Part shown: piece by piece, positions 33,060 through 45,439 of the stretch
How positions within the stretch are numbered: the first letter of the stretch is position 1
How the letters are laid out: every line of letters begins with the position of its first letter
Translations under genes and position numbers: made by a program
Assembly: GCA_963383645.1 (NCBI GenBank)
Contig: OY726561.1
Location: 25,648,826-25,712,825 of the forward strand
Direction: 5' to 3'
DNA from: Muscardinus avellanarius
Taxonomy: Eukaryota; Chordata; Mammalia; Rodentia; Gliridae
Length of the DNA stretch: 64,000 nucleotides
Notes under the pieces: model-generated
Seen by the model: only the letters and a program-made list of their open reading frames with translations
What the model was told of the DNA's origin: nothing
The model's database searches: none

Positions 33060-33320
33060 GTTGACCTTGTCTCTGATTATTCATCTGAAATAGAACACTA
33101 CTAACACCTTCACCCTTGCAGGGAACTGAGAACACCGCCAACGTTTCTGTATTTATCTGCATTCTCTGCTTATGTGGCTCGCAGAGAGACTGCCTTCTAG
33201 GCCTGCTGTGGGGGCAGCACGTTAGTCATGCAGGTGCAGCTGTCTTCAGCTCAGCAGAGAGGAAAATGGAAACCGCATTTAACCTTCGACCTATGTGACA
33301 ACTCATGGTTCAGCTTAGCA
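33060..33320. other. Repeat-poor, exon-like block
   Basis: A pyrimidine-rich CACCTTCACCCTTGCAGG at about 33106-33121 looks like a splice acceptor. The following ~180 bases are the most GC-balanced non-repeat DNA nearby and include a 60-codon open frame (33116-33298) with no recognisable domain. It could be a non-coding RNA exon, a conserved element, an old LTR, or nothing. Confidence 0.3.
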
Positions 33321-36300
33321 GAAACACTTTATTGGAAATCAATGCACATAGGTAATTTATAAACCTTGTAGTGGTATCCCAGTGAAGCCATTGTCAACTA
33401 TATAGAGCCTAAGAAAGAAGTGAGTAATTAGTACCATTACAGCAATTATGGAAGCCAACTAGCATTTAATTTCAATAACCTTGATATGATTTTATTTTCG
33501 TTGTGACTGTTCTAAACTCAAATCAAGTAATTAAATTGAGAATATTTATATTTATTACCAAATATGTATATACCTTAGGAAAAAAATTACTAATGGGTGA
33601 TTAATGGATATTTCCCCTCTTTTATTTAAAATATAAAATTAATATTGAAATTAATTTACATTCAAATATTAATTATTTACTCCAGATATATTTTTCAATT
33701 AAATATTTCAAAAGTATTTAATTGTTCTTTTTCATTTGACTGTTACTTATACCATAAAGATAAAAATTACTACAAAATAGTGTACCATGAATCATAAAAA
33801 TTTAGAACATTTTTAAGTAAACCCTTAATCATAAAAGAGCTTATATTTCTTTCCACTCTTTATTCACTTAACATAATAATCCTACTAAATGATGCTTTTG
33901 TTTATAATATATCTCCAAGCTTTTTTTTTTCTTTTTCAGATCTTGGACATTTATTAAAAAGTAAAAATGTAGAGAAATGTTTATTTTTGCAGAAGCCTTA
34001 TGTGAGGGACTATCGGTAAATGTACTTGCAAGAATCAATACAAAGGTGTAGAAGAGGATTGTATTGCCAGATAACACGCATGAAAACCAAATCAGTTTGA
34101 AGTTAACAGCAAACATTTTATTTATGTTTTATTTATTGTTTAGGATATATTATACTAACACCTTTAATTGAATTTTGTTTTATTTTGATACATGAAATTA
34201 AAATTTAACTGATAAATTTATATTTTTATTGTTGCAGGAAAACTAGTTCTCCAAAGTCAAGAGACAGAGATGAAATTGGAAGCAGTTTATTTTATTCACT
34301 GGCGTAGGTTCAGCAAGCAATACTTTGGGCCTGAGCACTAATCACTGAAAATACAAACTCTTTTATGCATTTGGTTGCCTATTGCTGTGGAGAGGATAGG
34401 CATGAAATGCACATTTTATAGTGTAAGCATGATGACAGAAGAAGACCAAGCAATTAATAATTATATTAATCATTAAATTGTCTTTCTTTTTATCACTGAC
34501 ATATATATTTGAGAGAGCCTATTCTGGGTCTTACCTGAGCTACACAGGGTGACTATGCCTTGTTTATATCTGGGTTATTCTTATTTTTGAGTTGTCTGTG
34601 TGCTTAAATCTGTGAAGAAGCTGTATTACTTTTATTTTGCTTTTATCCTAAAATAATTTTATTGACAAAGCTGGAGGACTTACCTCATTGTTTGTTTAAA
34701 CTGTCAACCCCACATAGGGTAAACTGAGAGGGAATTTATGGTAAACTTCCTAGAATCATGATTCCTTAGAGATGCTATGTATTCCTTCCATTTTCAACCC
34801 TCTCATGTTTAGCTTTAAAATATTAGTAATAATCTCATTTGCCAGACTAATTTTGGTTTATGTCATCCAAATTACAAAACAAATAGAACAATAATTTCAT
34901 ATCACAATGAATGGTTAGATCTACATAATTCCAGAATACCCTGGGCTTTCTATCCATAAAGTATTAAGGTATCGCAGTTTAATGGCCTAGGGGAATAAAA
35001 GAATAACTATTCTCTGAAAATTCCCAAACTTTTGTGTTTGTGCTTCAGATCTTCAAAACGTTCTGCCATTTTTATCTCTATCTCACATTGGGTTTTACAA
35101 AAGCATCTCATTTGCTCAATGGATATCACAAATCTCATTATCTTAACTGGAAATGGATGATGTCACAGTAGATCAGATGCGCTCTCCAGCACCTCATTCT
35201 TCGCTCTCAGTCACCAGCCCACTCTTGACTACCAAACTGCCTTTTAACAGATGCTGCTTAGCATTGTTGTTCTAGTGTTTTATTTCACTAGACTACTCCA
35301 TTCCTCTTTCCATATGTTTCTCTCAGTAATTATGGGAATTTTAAAATAAAACTGTATATGATTATTCCCCAAGAAGAAAAGCAACACATACTTCACTAAA
35401 TTTGATGCATAAACTCTTTACTCAAGTGATGTGTGAGAAAATAGCAATTGCTTGTGATACTTGGAACCTCACCGGTTCATAGATAAGTGAGTGTGGCCAC
35501 TCTTCTCTCTTCTAGGGAATAAGAGGAAGAGGGAGATAATAAGTAGGAGGAAGTAGAAGAGAAGCTTTGCTTGGGGATGTCAAATAATTAAAAATCTAGT
35601 ATGTAATTTTTATGAATTTTTAATATTAGTGTAGTCACGAGTCCGTGATAACAGATTCTGAGCTTATGTCCAGGGTTGAGGCCAGGCACTCTGAAAGCTC
35701 AACTGACGCAATGGTTACACTTAGACAAGGACTGCCGTGTCCAGGAACAGAGATGGGTGTGCAGAAAATAGGAAGCTGAGCACACTGGTCCTCTGCAGTA
35801 GAACATAGATGCATATAAATCAAAACTGCTAAACATAAAATTTGGTTAAGTTTCTTTGAGGTTGTTGAGGCCCTACCAGTGCCAAATGAGCCAGACAAAA
35901 TCATCTTTCATGATTTTTTATGTAGATTCAAGTCACTATGTTATACAATAGAATATTTATAATAGCACGTTTTCCATAATAATGAACCAAATTTTAAGGT
36001 TATAAATTTTCAAAATCTGCTTGTGGACACTGAGATATGTACTAGTAAGGACAAAGTTGACTCTGGATGCTCCAAGCCTAGATTTCTCATTACATCAGTA
36101 TAGAAATTTAGGTATGGATAATACTTTATTATGAAAGGTAATTCTGTGAATTAAGGGTGCTTAGCAATAGCAATAGCAATAGTTTCTACCTGTTAAATGA
36201 CAATAGGAACATTGCAGAAATTCCTGCAAGCTTTGCAGGCATTAGCAAAACTCCATTCAGAATGGCAAGTGAAATCCTTGCAGGTGAGCAATCTCTGGGG

Positions 36301-36884
36301 AATAGACTGAAAACAAAACTGAAAGGATTTATTACATAAATCTTTTATTTTATTTTTTATAACTTTCAGGTTTACAACAAAATTGAGCCTCTGGTAGAGT
36401 ATCCTCATATATTCCCTGTACTCACATTTGCAAAGCCATTTCCACTATCAACATCTCCCTCTGGGAAGTGCATTGGTTATGATCAAAGAAACTAAAATGA
36501 CCCTTCATTATTATCCAGAGTCCGCAGTTTACATTAGAGTCCACCCTGCCTATTGTATAATCAGTAGTTTTTGACATTGTATAATAATAAATATCCACCA
36601 ATATAGGAAGGATTCAGAAAGACTTTGTTATCTTAAAAATTATTTGTGTTTCCCCAGTTCATTCTTATATTCCTCCTAAACTCTGGCAAATACAGATCTT
36701 TTTATAGGATTCATAATATTACCTCTCCTAGAATGTTACATGCTTAGACTAATATCATGTATTGCCTTTATAAATTGAGTCCTTTATTCAAGCATAGACA
36801 TTTTGTTCCTCCAAGGGATAAAAAGATAAGAATTATTTTGTCAATATGAGATCCCCACTCTACCTGCGACAACGTCTATGCTAC
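33321..36884. other. Unassigned intergenic DNA, longest repeat-poor stretch
   Basis: No gene is seen. 34230-34720 contains TTTATTTTATTC near its left end and more even composition, possibly an antisense LTR. 35635-35904 has an 89-codon minus-strand open frame without a recognisable domain. (CAATAG)3 lies at 36163-36182. Confidence 0.4.
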
Positions 36885-37310
36885 TTGAAAGTGAATTTAG
36901 CTTGGATATGTTTGTGAATGTACATAATGTACATTTGGGGATTTTCCTCTTTGACCCTCTCATCACTCCCACTTAGGCCTCCGTATTTGCTCATCTTGGT
37001 TTCTCCTCCTTTGTCTAGAGTCCTTCCTATAACCCTTTTTCTCCTTAGCTTCCACATATTAGGAAGAGCATTTGATTTCTTACTTTTGTGACCGACTAAT
37101 CTCATTTAGCATAATGTTATCCAGTTCTAGTTATTTTTCTATCAATGAAGCAACATATTGAAGTCAATCTCTAGATAAACATGGGAAGGGATGGGAAAGG
37201 GAATGGGGTGGGTATTGGGGAAGGGCTATTTGGGAGATGTGTTCATGTATGATTCTACCATTTTGTACTCCATTAAGATGTATGACTACAATGTATCAAT
37301 GAACATTTTA
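36885..37310 (+). mobile_element. Twin-primed (5'-inverted) L1 3' end
   Basis: 36885-37157 is reversed L1: it includes TATTAGGAAGAGCATTTGAT and GACTAATCTCATTTAGCATA, as in the antisense L1 at 43130-43500. 37172-37310 is sense L1 3' UTR: GGAAGGGATGGGAAAGGG...CCATTAAGATGTATGACTAC...AATGTATCAATGAA. In the uninterrupted copy at 17205-17868 the two pieces are adjacent, so this is one insertion with an inverted 5' part and not two unrelated fragments. Confidence 0.82.
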
Positions 37311-37935
37311 GAAATACATTTCCAGATGTAATAAAATAATAGGTTGGTTAAAAAAAGATAGTGAATTTGAGTTAATTGTAAATGTATACTTAGGCATCAA
37401 CAAAATGTATAAACTATCACAATGAGCAAAACTGCAAAACTCTGATAAAAAATTTGAAAATGAACTAAATCAATGCAAAAATATTTTCTGTTAATGGATA
37501 GAAAGAGTTAGCATTGTCAAGATGTCAGTTCTTTTTAACTGTATATCGAAAGTCTAATTTCAAATAGAGCTATGATACTTCTTGGTAATATTTAATCATT
37601 TCAATCCTCTCTTATATAATGGCTATTTTATATGTCAATTCTCTCTAATTGCACATAAGTGAAAATATGACTGCTTTTATTAATTTTATATTAACTTTCT
37701 CTTTGAACAAAATTTCGACTATTATATGAAGAATAAACTTATTTTTACTTATTCCTTCACTAATGCTCTTGCTTTCACTATGTAGATCTAAGTTACTATC
37801 CTATATAACTTTTCTCTGAAAATCTTTGTTACAAATTTCTTACAAGTAGAACTACTGTCAACTCCCTCAATTTTTGTTTATCTGAGAAAGTCTTTTCCTT
37901 CACATTTTAAGAATAATTTTGTGGAATACAGAACT
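37311..37935. other. Unassigned AT-rich intergenic DNA
   Basis: Nothing recognisable is seen. Confidence 0.45.
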
Positions 37936-37945
37936 CTAAATTGGT

Positions 37946-37947
37946 TT

Positions 37948-38026
<79 letters not shown>

Positions 38027-38197
38027 GTGGTACGGGGGATGGAACCCTTCTACCTCCGGGCAACTCTCCCAGACCTATTTTATATTTTTATTTGGAAACA
38101 GGGTCTTTTAAGCCAGTGAGGCTGGCTTCGAACCTGTGTGATCCTCCTGTCTCTGCCTCCAAGCGTGGGGATTACAACCGTGTATCACCACACCCCG
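37946..38197 (-). mobile_element. B1-ID SINE (subfamily A) with a compound (TA)n-(T)n tail
   Basis: On the minus strand: GCGGGGTGTGGTGATACACG, B box GGTTCGAAGCC, CAGCCTCACTGGCTTAAAAG, then the ID half and a tail of about 38 A followed by about 19 TA units. The repeat CTAAATTGGT (37936-37945 and 38198-38207) lies outside the TA array, so the array is part of the tail. Confidence 0.93.
37949..38025. repeat. (AT)n adjoining (T)38
   Basis: About 38 bases of perfect AT repeat joined to about 38 T. Confidence 0.97.
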
Positions 38198-38207
38198 CTA
38201 AATTGGT

Positions 38208-38444
38208 AATATTTTAATTTTAAAACTTTAAATTTTTTATTTCGCTGTTTTATTTGCATTGTTTCTGAGAAAAACAATCAGCTATGACTCCTAATTTGCT
38301 CCTATGTAAGTAAAATGATTTATTCCTCTGGATTATTTACAGTTTTTTATCTTTGATTTTTTACACTGTAAATATAGCATACTTGGTTGGGTTTATCATT
38401 TAAATTTCTTGCATTTATCATGCTTGGTGCTCTCTAAGCTTGGA
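38208..38444. other. Unassigned AT-rich intergenic DNA
   Basis: Nothing recognisable is seen. Confidence 0.4.
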
Positions 38445-38524
38445 GCTGTCATTTGATATCTTATCTTGTATTACATTAAGATGTATGACTACAGTGTACA
38501 AATAACACATAAAATAAAATAAAA
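38445..38524 (+). mobile_element. L1 3'-terminal fragment
   Basis: CTTGTATTACATTAAGATGT, ATGACTACAGTGTAC and an (AAAAT)n tail match the last ~80 bases of the local L1 3' ends. Severely 5' truncated. Confidence 0.75.
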
Positions 38525-39279
38525 TTCTGACATCTAACAATAATTTAGGGAAATTCTCCGTCATTGCTTCAAATATTTTGTTTCTTTCTCTTTGGCTCTC
38601 GTTGTTACATAATATGACACCATTTGAAGTTGTCCCACAATTACCTGATATTATATCTTTTACTGATTTTTTCAGTTTAGTTTTTTTTTTTTTTTTTTAG
38701 TTTAGGACTTGTAACTTGTCAACTCAGAGAGTCCAGTCTACTTATATGCCCATAGAAAGCACTCTTATTTTCGCTAGTGTTTTCATTTCCATTCAGATAA
38801 TCCAGTATTTCTGCATATCTGAGTTTAATTCTAATTCTTGTTCTGTCTTTTGAAATTGCCCTTTTGCCTTCTATTATTCCTTGCAATTTTTAATTTATTG
38901 ATAGCAGACATGACTTACTAGATATAAAGAAATTTAGTGAATGTGACTTTAGTAATTTGGTCGTAAGGTGTGGGAGCAGAGGAGCTTCCTGTTGTCCTAT
39001 GATTAGGCATCAATTGTTTTGTGAACCCGTGCCTCTGACATTTGTAGCATGTACATGTTCTTGTAAGTTCCTCCATCTCTCCCTTCATAATCACAGAATG
39101 ACAGAGTTGTATGTTTCCTTTTTCCCAAGACAAACTCTGGAAGAAAAATCTAAAATCTAAGTTGAAATACTTTCTCTTGAGGGAAGCCTTATTAAGAATG
39201 GGGTGCTGTGGCATATTTCAAAATGGTACTTCTCCCTCTTTTGTAGGATACAGGACATTTTTCTGCACTATTCAAAATA
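38525..39279. other. Unassigned intergenic DNA
   Basis: An 18-T run lies at about 38681-38698. Two overlapping opposite open frames at 38918-39214 have no recognisable domain. Confidence 0.4.
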
Positions 39280-39290
39280 AGAACTTGTAG

Positions 39291-39505
39291 CCCGGCCTTG
39301 TGATGCACACTTGTAATCTCAGCATTTAGGAGGCTGAGACAGGAGGATCGTTGTTCCCTCGGACAGCCTCAGGTACTTAGTAAAGCCCTTTGCAACTCAG
39401 TGAAACCCTATTTAAAAATAAAGAATAAAAAATAGGGCTGGGGGTATAGCTCAAAGGTAGAATGCTCCTGGGTTCCATCTCCAGTATCACACACACCACA
39501 CACAC
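39291..39505 (+). mobile_element. B1-ID dimeric SINE, subfamily B
   Basis: CCCGGCCTTGTGATGCACAC head, both GTGA blocks, TAAAGAATAAAAAATAGGGC linker, ID half TAGCTCAAAGGTAGAATGC...CCAGTATC, and a (CA)n tail. Perfect duplication AGAACTTGTAG (39280-39290 and 39506-39516). Confidence 0.95.
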
Positions 39506-39805
39506 AGAACTTGTAGAGCCTCTAGTGATAAAGTTAAAGAAATATACAGTGTCCCCCTCCCAAGTGGATTGGTCCATCTGGAGTTTTTAACTCTCAAACT
39601 TTTCCACATTGAGCCTTGAACACATCATCAATTACAGTCTAAGTTTTCCTACCCTATCGCTGTTATTGTGAATGTTTCTGCTTTGAGTTTTTGTTTTTAT
39701 AATCTATGATGGGGATGCAGTGAGATTCTGAGCAACAGATATATGATATATTACCCCAGTTTTTTGACAAATGTAAGAAGAGCTCTTGATTTTTTGAGTT
39801 TTTGT

Positions 39806-40013
39806 TCTGTTTTGTTTTTGTGATATCAGAATTGAACTCAGGGCCTTTCTGCCTCCAAGCTAAAACAGCTTTTTATATATTTGTTTTGAAGCAACATCTC
39901 ACTAAGTTGTGGAGGGCCTTGCTAAATTTCTGAGGCTGTCCTTGAACCTGCAATCCTACTGTCTCAGCCTCCTAACTACCAGGATAATAGGCATGAGCCA
40001 CTATGTCCTGGCT
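39806..40013 (-). mobile_element. B1-ID dimeric SINE, subfamily B
   Basis: Reverse ID half (TCAGAATTGAACTCAGGGCC), linker, ACTAAGTTGTGGAGGGCCTT, CTGTCTCAGCCTCCTAACTA and CACTATGTCCTGGCT. 39517-39805 to its left has no recognised feature. Confidence 0.88.
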
Positions 40014-40930
40014 GATTTTTAGTTTGCTGAGAGTTTTGCTTGTTAGGATGGAGTGAAGACTTCCACGCTCTTTAAACGCCAAAAGATAAAATTCCATTTC
40101 TTTTGAATGTATGTTGTATTATACATATTTATCTTTTCTTCTTTTCTTTACCATTAGCTATATGAAGCATTAAATAAAATTATGATAATTTCTGTCATTT
40201 TATTTATTCATAGACAAGGAATATACTTTTCTTCACAGGAAGCCACTTCTTTCCCAGTGGTAGAAAGAATTAAACTTTATTTACTGACATACTAAATGTT
40301 AAATTACTATACTTTGCCAACATTAGTTTATTTTCTTTTCCTGTGGTGGAAACATATGTCATTAAAACTTTTTTAAATGAAAATGGTATAGAATTAAGAG
40401 TAGTAATCAGCATGGAATCAACTTATAACATTTTTTAAAAAGAAGTTATAAAATGACACTATTCTTTTAGAGTTGAATTTCAAAAATATTTCCGAATACG
40501 GTTAACAACTAGAAAATAGGATGACACTTGTTTCCTTAAGTATGGATGAATATAAAACATATTTCTAAATAATATTTTGATAATTATAGTGTACCCTGAG
40601 TGACCCTAATATTTAAATACAGGTAAAAGTAATATTAAAAATTAATTAAATACTTATTTTTTATCCTCTTTTTTAATGTTAGACTTATTTTTGGTCTATA
40701 ATTCACTTGGTGACAGTCATAGGCAACAAAATATAGACTGTTGTCTATATTAAGATAATTATTAATTAAACTCTTGTTTTTATAATTAAAAATAAAAATG
40801 TAAGAATTATTCTTGTAAACACATGCTACTAATAGATTATTTTGTATAATTGAAAAAATTTTAAATTGTTATCCTGTTTCCCATTTAAAAAAATTATTTC
40901 TCCAAAAATGTATTGAAAAATTCTGAAAGA
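40014..40930. other. Unassigned AT-rich intergenic DNA
   Basis: Nothing recognisable is seen. Confidence 0.45.
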
Positions 40931-41147
40931 ACAAGCATGCTGGTGTACTCTTGTAATCCCAGTTTTTTGGGGGGCTAGGACAGGAGGATTGCAAGTTTGT
41001 GGCCAGATTCAGGAGGTTCTCAGCAACTTAGTAAAACCCTGTTTAAAAATAAAGAACAACACAACAACAAAATAGGGCTGGGGTGTAGCTGAAAGGCAGA
41101 ATGCTTTTGGGTTCCATCCCCAGTACCCCCCACCCCCACACACACTA
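40931..41147 (+). mobile_element. B1-ID dimeric SINE, subfamily B
   Basis: AACAAGCATGCTGGTGTACT, TGTAATCCCAG, CTCAGCAACTTAGTAAAACC, an (ACA)n-rich linker, then TAGGGCTGGGGTGTAGCTGA and CCATCCCCAGTACC with a C/CA-rich tail. Confidence 0.9.
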
Positions 41148-42331
41148 CTGCAAGAAATGATTATTTACTTAAAGAAGTGCTTCTCAAGACATTTTCTAAA
41201 GAAGTTGAGAGAAACTTGTACTACATGCTGATTAAATTTAAAAAGAAATCTTAAATAAAAAGCACATTGATTAGAGTTAACTTAAAAATTTCATGACAAA
41301 CCCTCAAAAGATATAGTAATAGTTTAAAATGACTAGATGAAACTTTCCCTTTTTCTTTCAAATACACTTAGGATATCATACAAAATTTTCCAGTATAAAA
41401 TTATTGATACTTATAATATATGCATCCCCTTTTCAGCAAACATTAGTATTCTAGTATTAAATAATATTTGATTAAATTATAAGTGATCACATTTTTATTA
41501 AACAAATTTCTGAATATACCCATAATTCTGCACAGTAGTCTAATAACAAAGTATCCATTGCAAATACTTTTTTAGGATAGTTTTTAAAATGATACAAAAC
41601 AATTTTTAGTAATCCATATTCTTAATTAATACATTTTCTCATAACATTTAATGACCATATTAAAGTAATTTAAAAATGATAACATGAATTTTCTGTGAAA
41701 AAATATAACATGATTCCCATTTTAAAATAAGGTATTAATCTTATAGGCTTAAAATAAAAATAGCTTATTGCTAGTTAGCCTACTGACTAATACAGTTAAA
41801 TGTGTCTAAATTTTCTGTGCAAAATCCTCAATAATTTGATTGCACTAATTTAAAAACATGGTTATAAGAAAGAGAGATATCTATTACTTAAAATATTTAT
41901 TTTTATTTTTTATATACTTTTTATGCATTGTAACCAAAAAATATTGAGTTTTAATGTGATACAACCTTATGTTTACATAGTACCTGGTATATTTAACATG
42001 GTTCTTAACATGCTAAATATGCATATGCTAAAATTTAAAACTAACTCTTGGTAAAGAAGATCCAGTTCCAAATAATAGAGAATTACTTAAAAAATAAAAC
42101 TATTATAGTACATCAAGGTACAAAACCTATATGTTGTCTATCTTCAATATTCTATTATATAAGCTATTTTAAACTAATAATAGTATTTTTCAAATTTTAA
42201 ACTATACTTAAAATAAAATAGTTATCACAAATAATCTTTTCTGTGAATTAGTATACCCATTAAATTTAACACAAAATACTACATAATACAAAAAGCAAGT
42301 TCAATAATATGCATTGTGTATTGCCTATATA
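41148..42331. other. Unassigned AT-rich intergenic DNA
   Basis: Very AT-rich, with no gene or repeat recognised. Confidence 0.45.
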
Positions 42332-42344
42332 TTAAAAATAATTT

Positions 42345-42556
42345 TCTTTTCTTTTCTTTTTTTTTTTTGGTGGTTCTGGGATTCCTGGAAACCTTTCTAT
42401 CTCCAGGCTACACTCCCTGACCTATTTCTTATATTTTTTTAAAATTTGGAAACAGGGTCTCTTAAGCCAGTGAGGCTTGCTTCCAATCTGCGCGATCCTC
42501 CTGTCTCATCCTCCCAAGCTGTGGGGATTACAAGCGTGCGCCACCACGCCTGGCTC
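42345..42556 (-). mobile_element. B1-ID dimeric SINE, subfamily A
   Basis: Minus-strand head AGCCAGGCGTGGTGGCGCAC, shortened middle CTGGCTTAAGAGACCC, and right end GGAATCCCAGAACCACC. Perfect 13-bp duplication TTAAAAATAATTT (42332-42344 and 42557-42569). Confidence 0.95.
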
Positions 42557-42569
42557 TTAAAAATAATTT

Positions 42570-43125
42570 CAAAGTAAAATGAAAAAACACTGATAACAAT
42601 AAATTATGTGAAGCATTTCAGAATGAATTTACTACATGTCGGCCTTGCTTACATGGAGAGAGACTAAAACTCTCATAGGAGAAATTCAGAAAAATTGTGA
42701 TTAAATGAATAAGCACATGTTTTGGTAAGACTTCAAGTGCTTCATTTTCTATGCCTATTATTTTATTTTGATGTCCCTCAGCTCTTATACAGGACATGTA
42801 GTTGCATTATCTGGAAGATAATGATTTCCTCATAAGCTCTATATGTTTATATCCAGTGACCTTTTGGTGATGGCCACTTGAAGCCCCATGTCTACTGATG
42901 TTTAGAACATGCAAATTTGAACAACTATAAAATTCTGTAATCGCTAACTGTAAAATGTCCATCTTTTAAATGTACCTGAAATATTTATATGTGTAAAAAA
43001 TTGTAAGCCATAAAATGTCAAAATTTCTCAAAAATAGTCATGCAAAATCAGTTATCTAACCAGTAGGCTGTTTATGTGAAATGTACACAGATACTTGGAA
43101 ATATTCTATGTATTAGTAATTAAGG
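42570..43125. other. Unassigned AT-rich intergenic DNA
   Basis: Nothing recognisable is seen. Confidence 0.45.
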
Positions 43126-43127
43126 AT

Positions 43128-43795
43128 TACATTTTTTATTTTTATTGGTGCATTGTAGTCATACATCTTAATGGGTTACAATATGGTAGAAGCATTCCAA
43201 CACAAATCACTTATTTAGCCCGATTTCCACCCCATTCCCTCTGTGTTCCTCCTTCTCATGTTTGGCTTATTAATTGACTTTGATATGTTTATGAATGTAA
43301 GTCATGTACATTAGGGAACTTCCCTCTTTCCCACTCCCTCAGGTTGCCTTATTTGCTTATCTATGGTTTCTTTTTATTGTTTCCTTTAGAGTTCCTCTTA
43401 TGACCCTTTTTCTCCCTAGGTTCTACATATTAGGAAGAGGGTCGATGTCTTACTTTTTGTGACTGCCTAATCTCACTTAGCATAATGTTCTCCAGTTCCA
43501 TCTATTTCCCCGCAAATTATGTAATTTTGTTTTTATGGCTGAGTAAAATTCCATTTTGTACATATCCCATAGTTTTGTAACCTATTCATCTGTTAATGGA
43601 CATCTTGGTAGGTTCCATAGTATGGCAATGGTGAATTGTGACGCTATGAACATAGATTTGCATGCATTTGTTTAGAAATTTGTTTTTCTTTTTCTTGGGT
43701 AGATACTGCAAGGCAGTATTACTGAATTATATGGTAGGTTCATTTCCATTTTTCTGAGGATCCTCCATACTGTTTCCCATAGTGTTTGCACTAAT
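43128..43795 (-). mobile_element. L1 3' end (ORF2 tail and 3' UTR)
   Basis: The plus strand runs from TTTTTATTGGTGCATTGTAG (reverse 3' terminus) through CCCATTCCCTCTGTGTTCC, CTAATCTCACTTAGCATAAT, TATTCATCTGTTAATGGACA to GAGGATCCTCCATACTGTTT (reverse of the ORF2 W-K-T-V region). 5' truncated within ORF2. Confidence 0.92.
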
Positions 43796-44630
43796 TCTAG
43801 ATAGTTTATAGGCAAATAACTGAGTCAAAGTAGAAATGATCAAATGTATTAATGACACAAACATTGTAAATAAATATATGAGAGACAGTTAAATGACAAG
43901 TTAAGGAAAATTATGAACCATATTTACATCAGTAGGACATAAAAAATGATTAAAATGTAGAAGTCAAATATCTCTTCAGAAAGTTACAAAAGCAGGAGAG
44001 AAAAAATCTCCAAAAGAATAGAAGTAAAGAAATAACAAATAAAAATAGACATTAATAAAAGAGAAATAAACATAAAGATAATTAAAGCCAAAGGTATATT
44101 ATTTGAAAAGATTATTAAAATAGCTAAATACTTTATCAGACTGATCATTAATTATTAAATAAGAACAGGGAATCAGATTATTACAATAAGTTTAGTATCT
44201 CAAATCCACATTTTGGATTTTATATTTTATTTGTTAGATACTATTTTATGTTAAGGTTACATTCATTTTCTTAAAACACCTATAGAGAATAAATAAATAG
44301 TTTTATTTGAATATTTTTCTTAAATATATTAATCTTGAGTTTTAATGTATAGTTATTTTATATAATGATATAAGCCATGTTTACTATGTTAGATTTTGCT
44401 TAACATATTTCTATGGTTTTACTATGAGTTAGTAAAGCAGATAAGATTCTGATATTGGTTATTTTACTAATTTAGCTTAAATTTTAGTATTTGGCTTAAT
44501 CTATTTATATACTGTTTTCTTCAAACCCAAAATGAGGAAAATTGAGACTAGATGATATTGCTTTTGATTCTAATTTCTCTTTCTCTCTCTCTCTCAGACA
44601 TACACATACACACACATACACACGCATGTG

Positions 44631-44676
<46 letters not shown>

Positions 44677-45439
44677 AAAAACATCTAAACCTCAACCTCA
44701 AATACACAATGTATATATTCTTCCTTAAGAGATATGTGTATATATGCAGGTAACACTAAAAACACCTGAATGTTTGATATCCCATGGGCATGAAGTTTTA
44801 GGTTTTGATTTTACCTTGGAATCCTATCATTGTAAGAAACGGGGTCAAGTATGAAAATTAGTATAAAATGTATTTTCCACAGAAATATATGTTCTCTGAG
44901 AACAAATGTTTTTTTTTTCATTGTTGTTTAGTTTGTTTTAGTTTTAGTTATAATGGTGTTCATTGAGGAATTTGTTATAATCTGTTAGGTCCAAAGAGCA
45001 AAATGTAAATGTTATGAAAAAGAGAAAACTCTTCTTTATATGTGTATAGTTTATTATTTTATCTGTTTTAGACAAAATGAAACTGAATACTTTATGATGA
45101 TTAAAAGTACTTCTGACATTAACATTCTAGCCAAAAACCCGAAATAGCAAATTAATCATTGCTCCAAAAGGCAGTGCATTCAATCAAAGAAAAAAAAAAT
45201 ATTTTCCCGTAACTCTGATGAAATAATGGCTTGGCTTTCTCAGACATTTCTCCCTAACTTTATTTAGGGATTTTCAGGGTGTTACAAAAAGGTAAGATTC
45301 AAGATCATTATGTAAGTTGACCTATCCCCTATAAATTAAATGAGACTTGGTAAGATTGTAAGTCATATATTAGTAGAGGCAGATAGAACATCAATATTTT
45401 GCTTGCCAACCAAATTATTACACAGATTGGTTTTTGGAC
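43796..45439. other. Unassigned AT-rich intergenic DNA
   Basis: A-rich 43850-44200 may be decayed L1. A microsatellite cluster lies at 44576-44674. Otherwise nothing is recognised. Confidence 0.42.
44576..44674. repeat. Compound (TC)n / (CA)n microsatellite with a CG core
   Basis: TCTCTCTCTC, then interrupted CA units, GCATGTGCGCGCGCACAC, and about 18 further perfect CA units. The alternating purine-pyrimidine part has Z-DNA potential. Confidence 0.95.

Noticed and set aside
37320..37345. Mariner/MADE1-like end (AATAGGTTGGTTAAAAAAAG)
   Set aside because: Only about ten bases resemble the terminal repeat, and no matching inverted end was found nearby.
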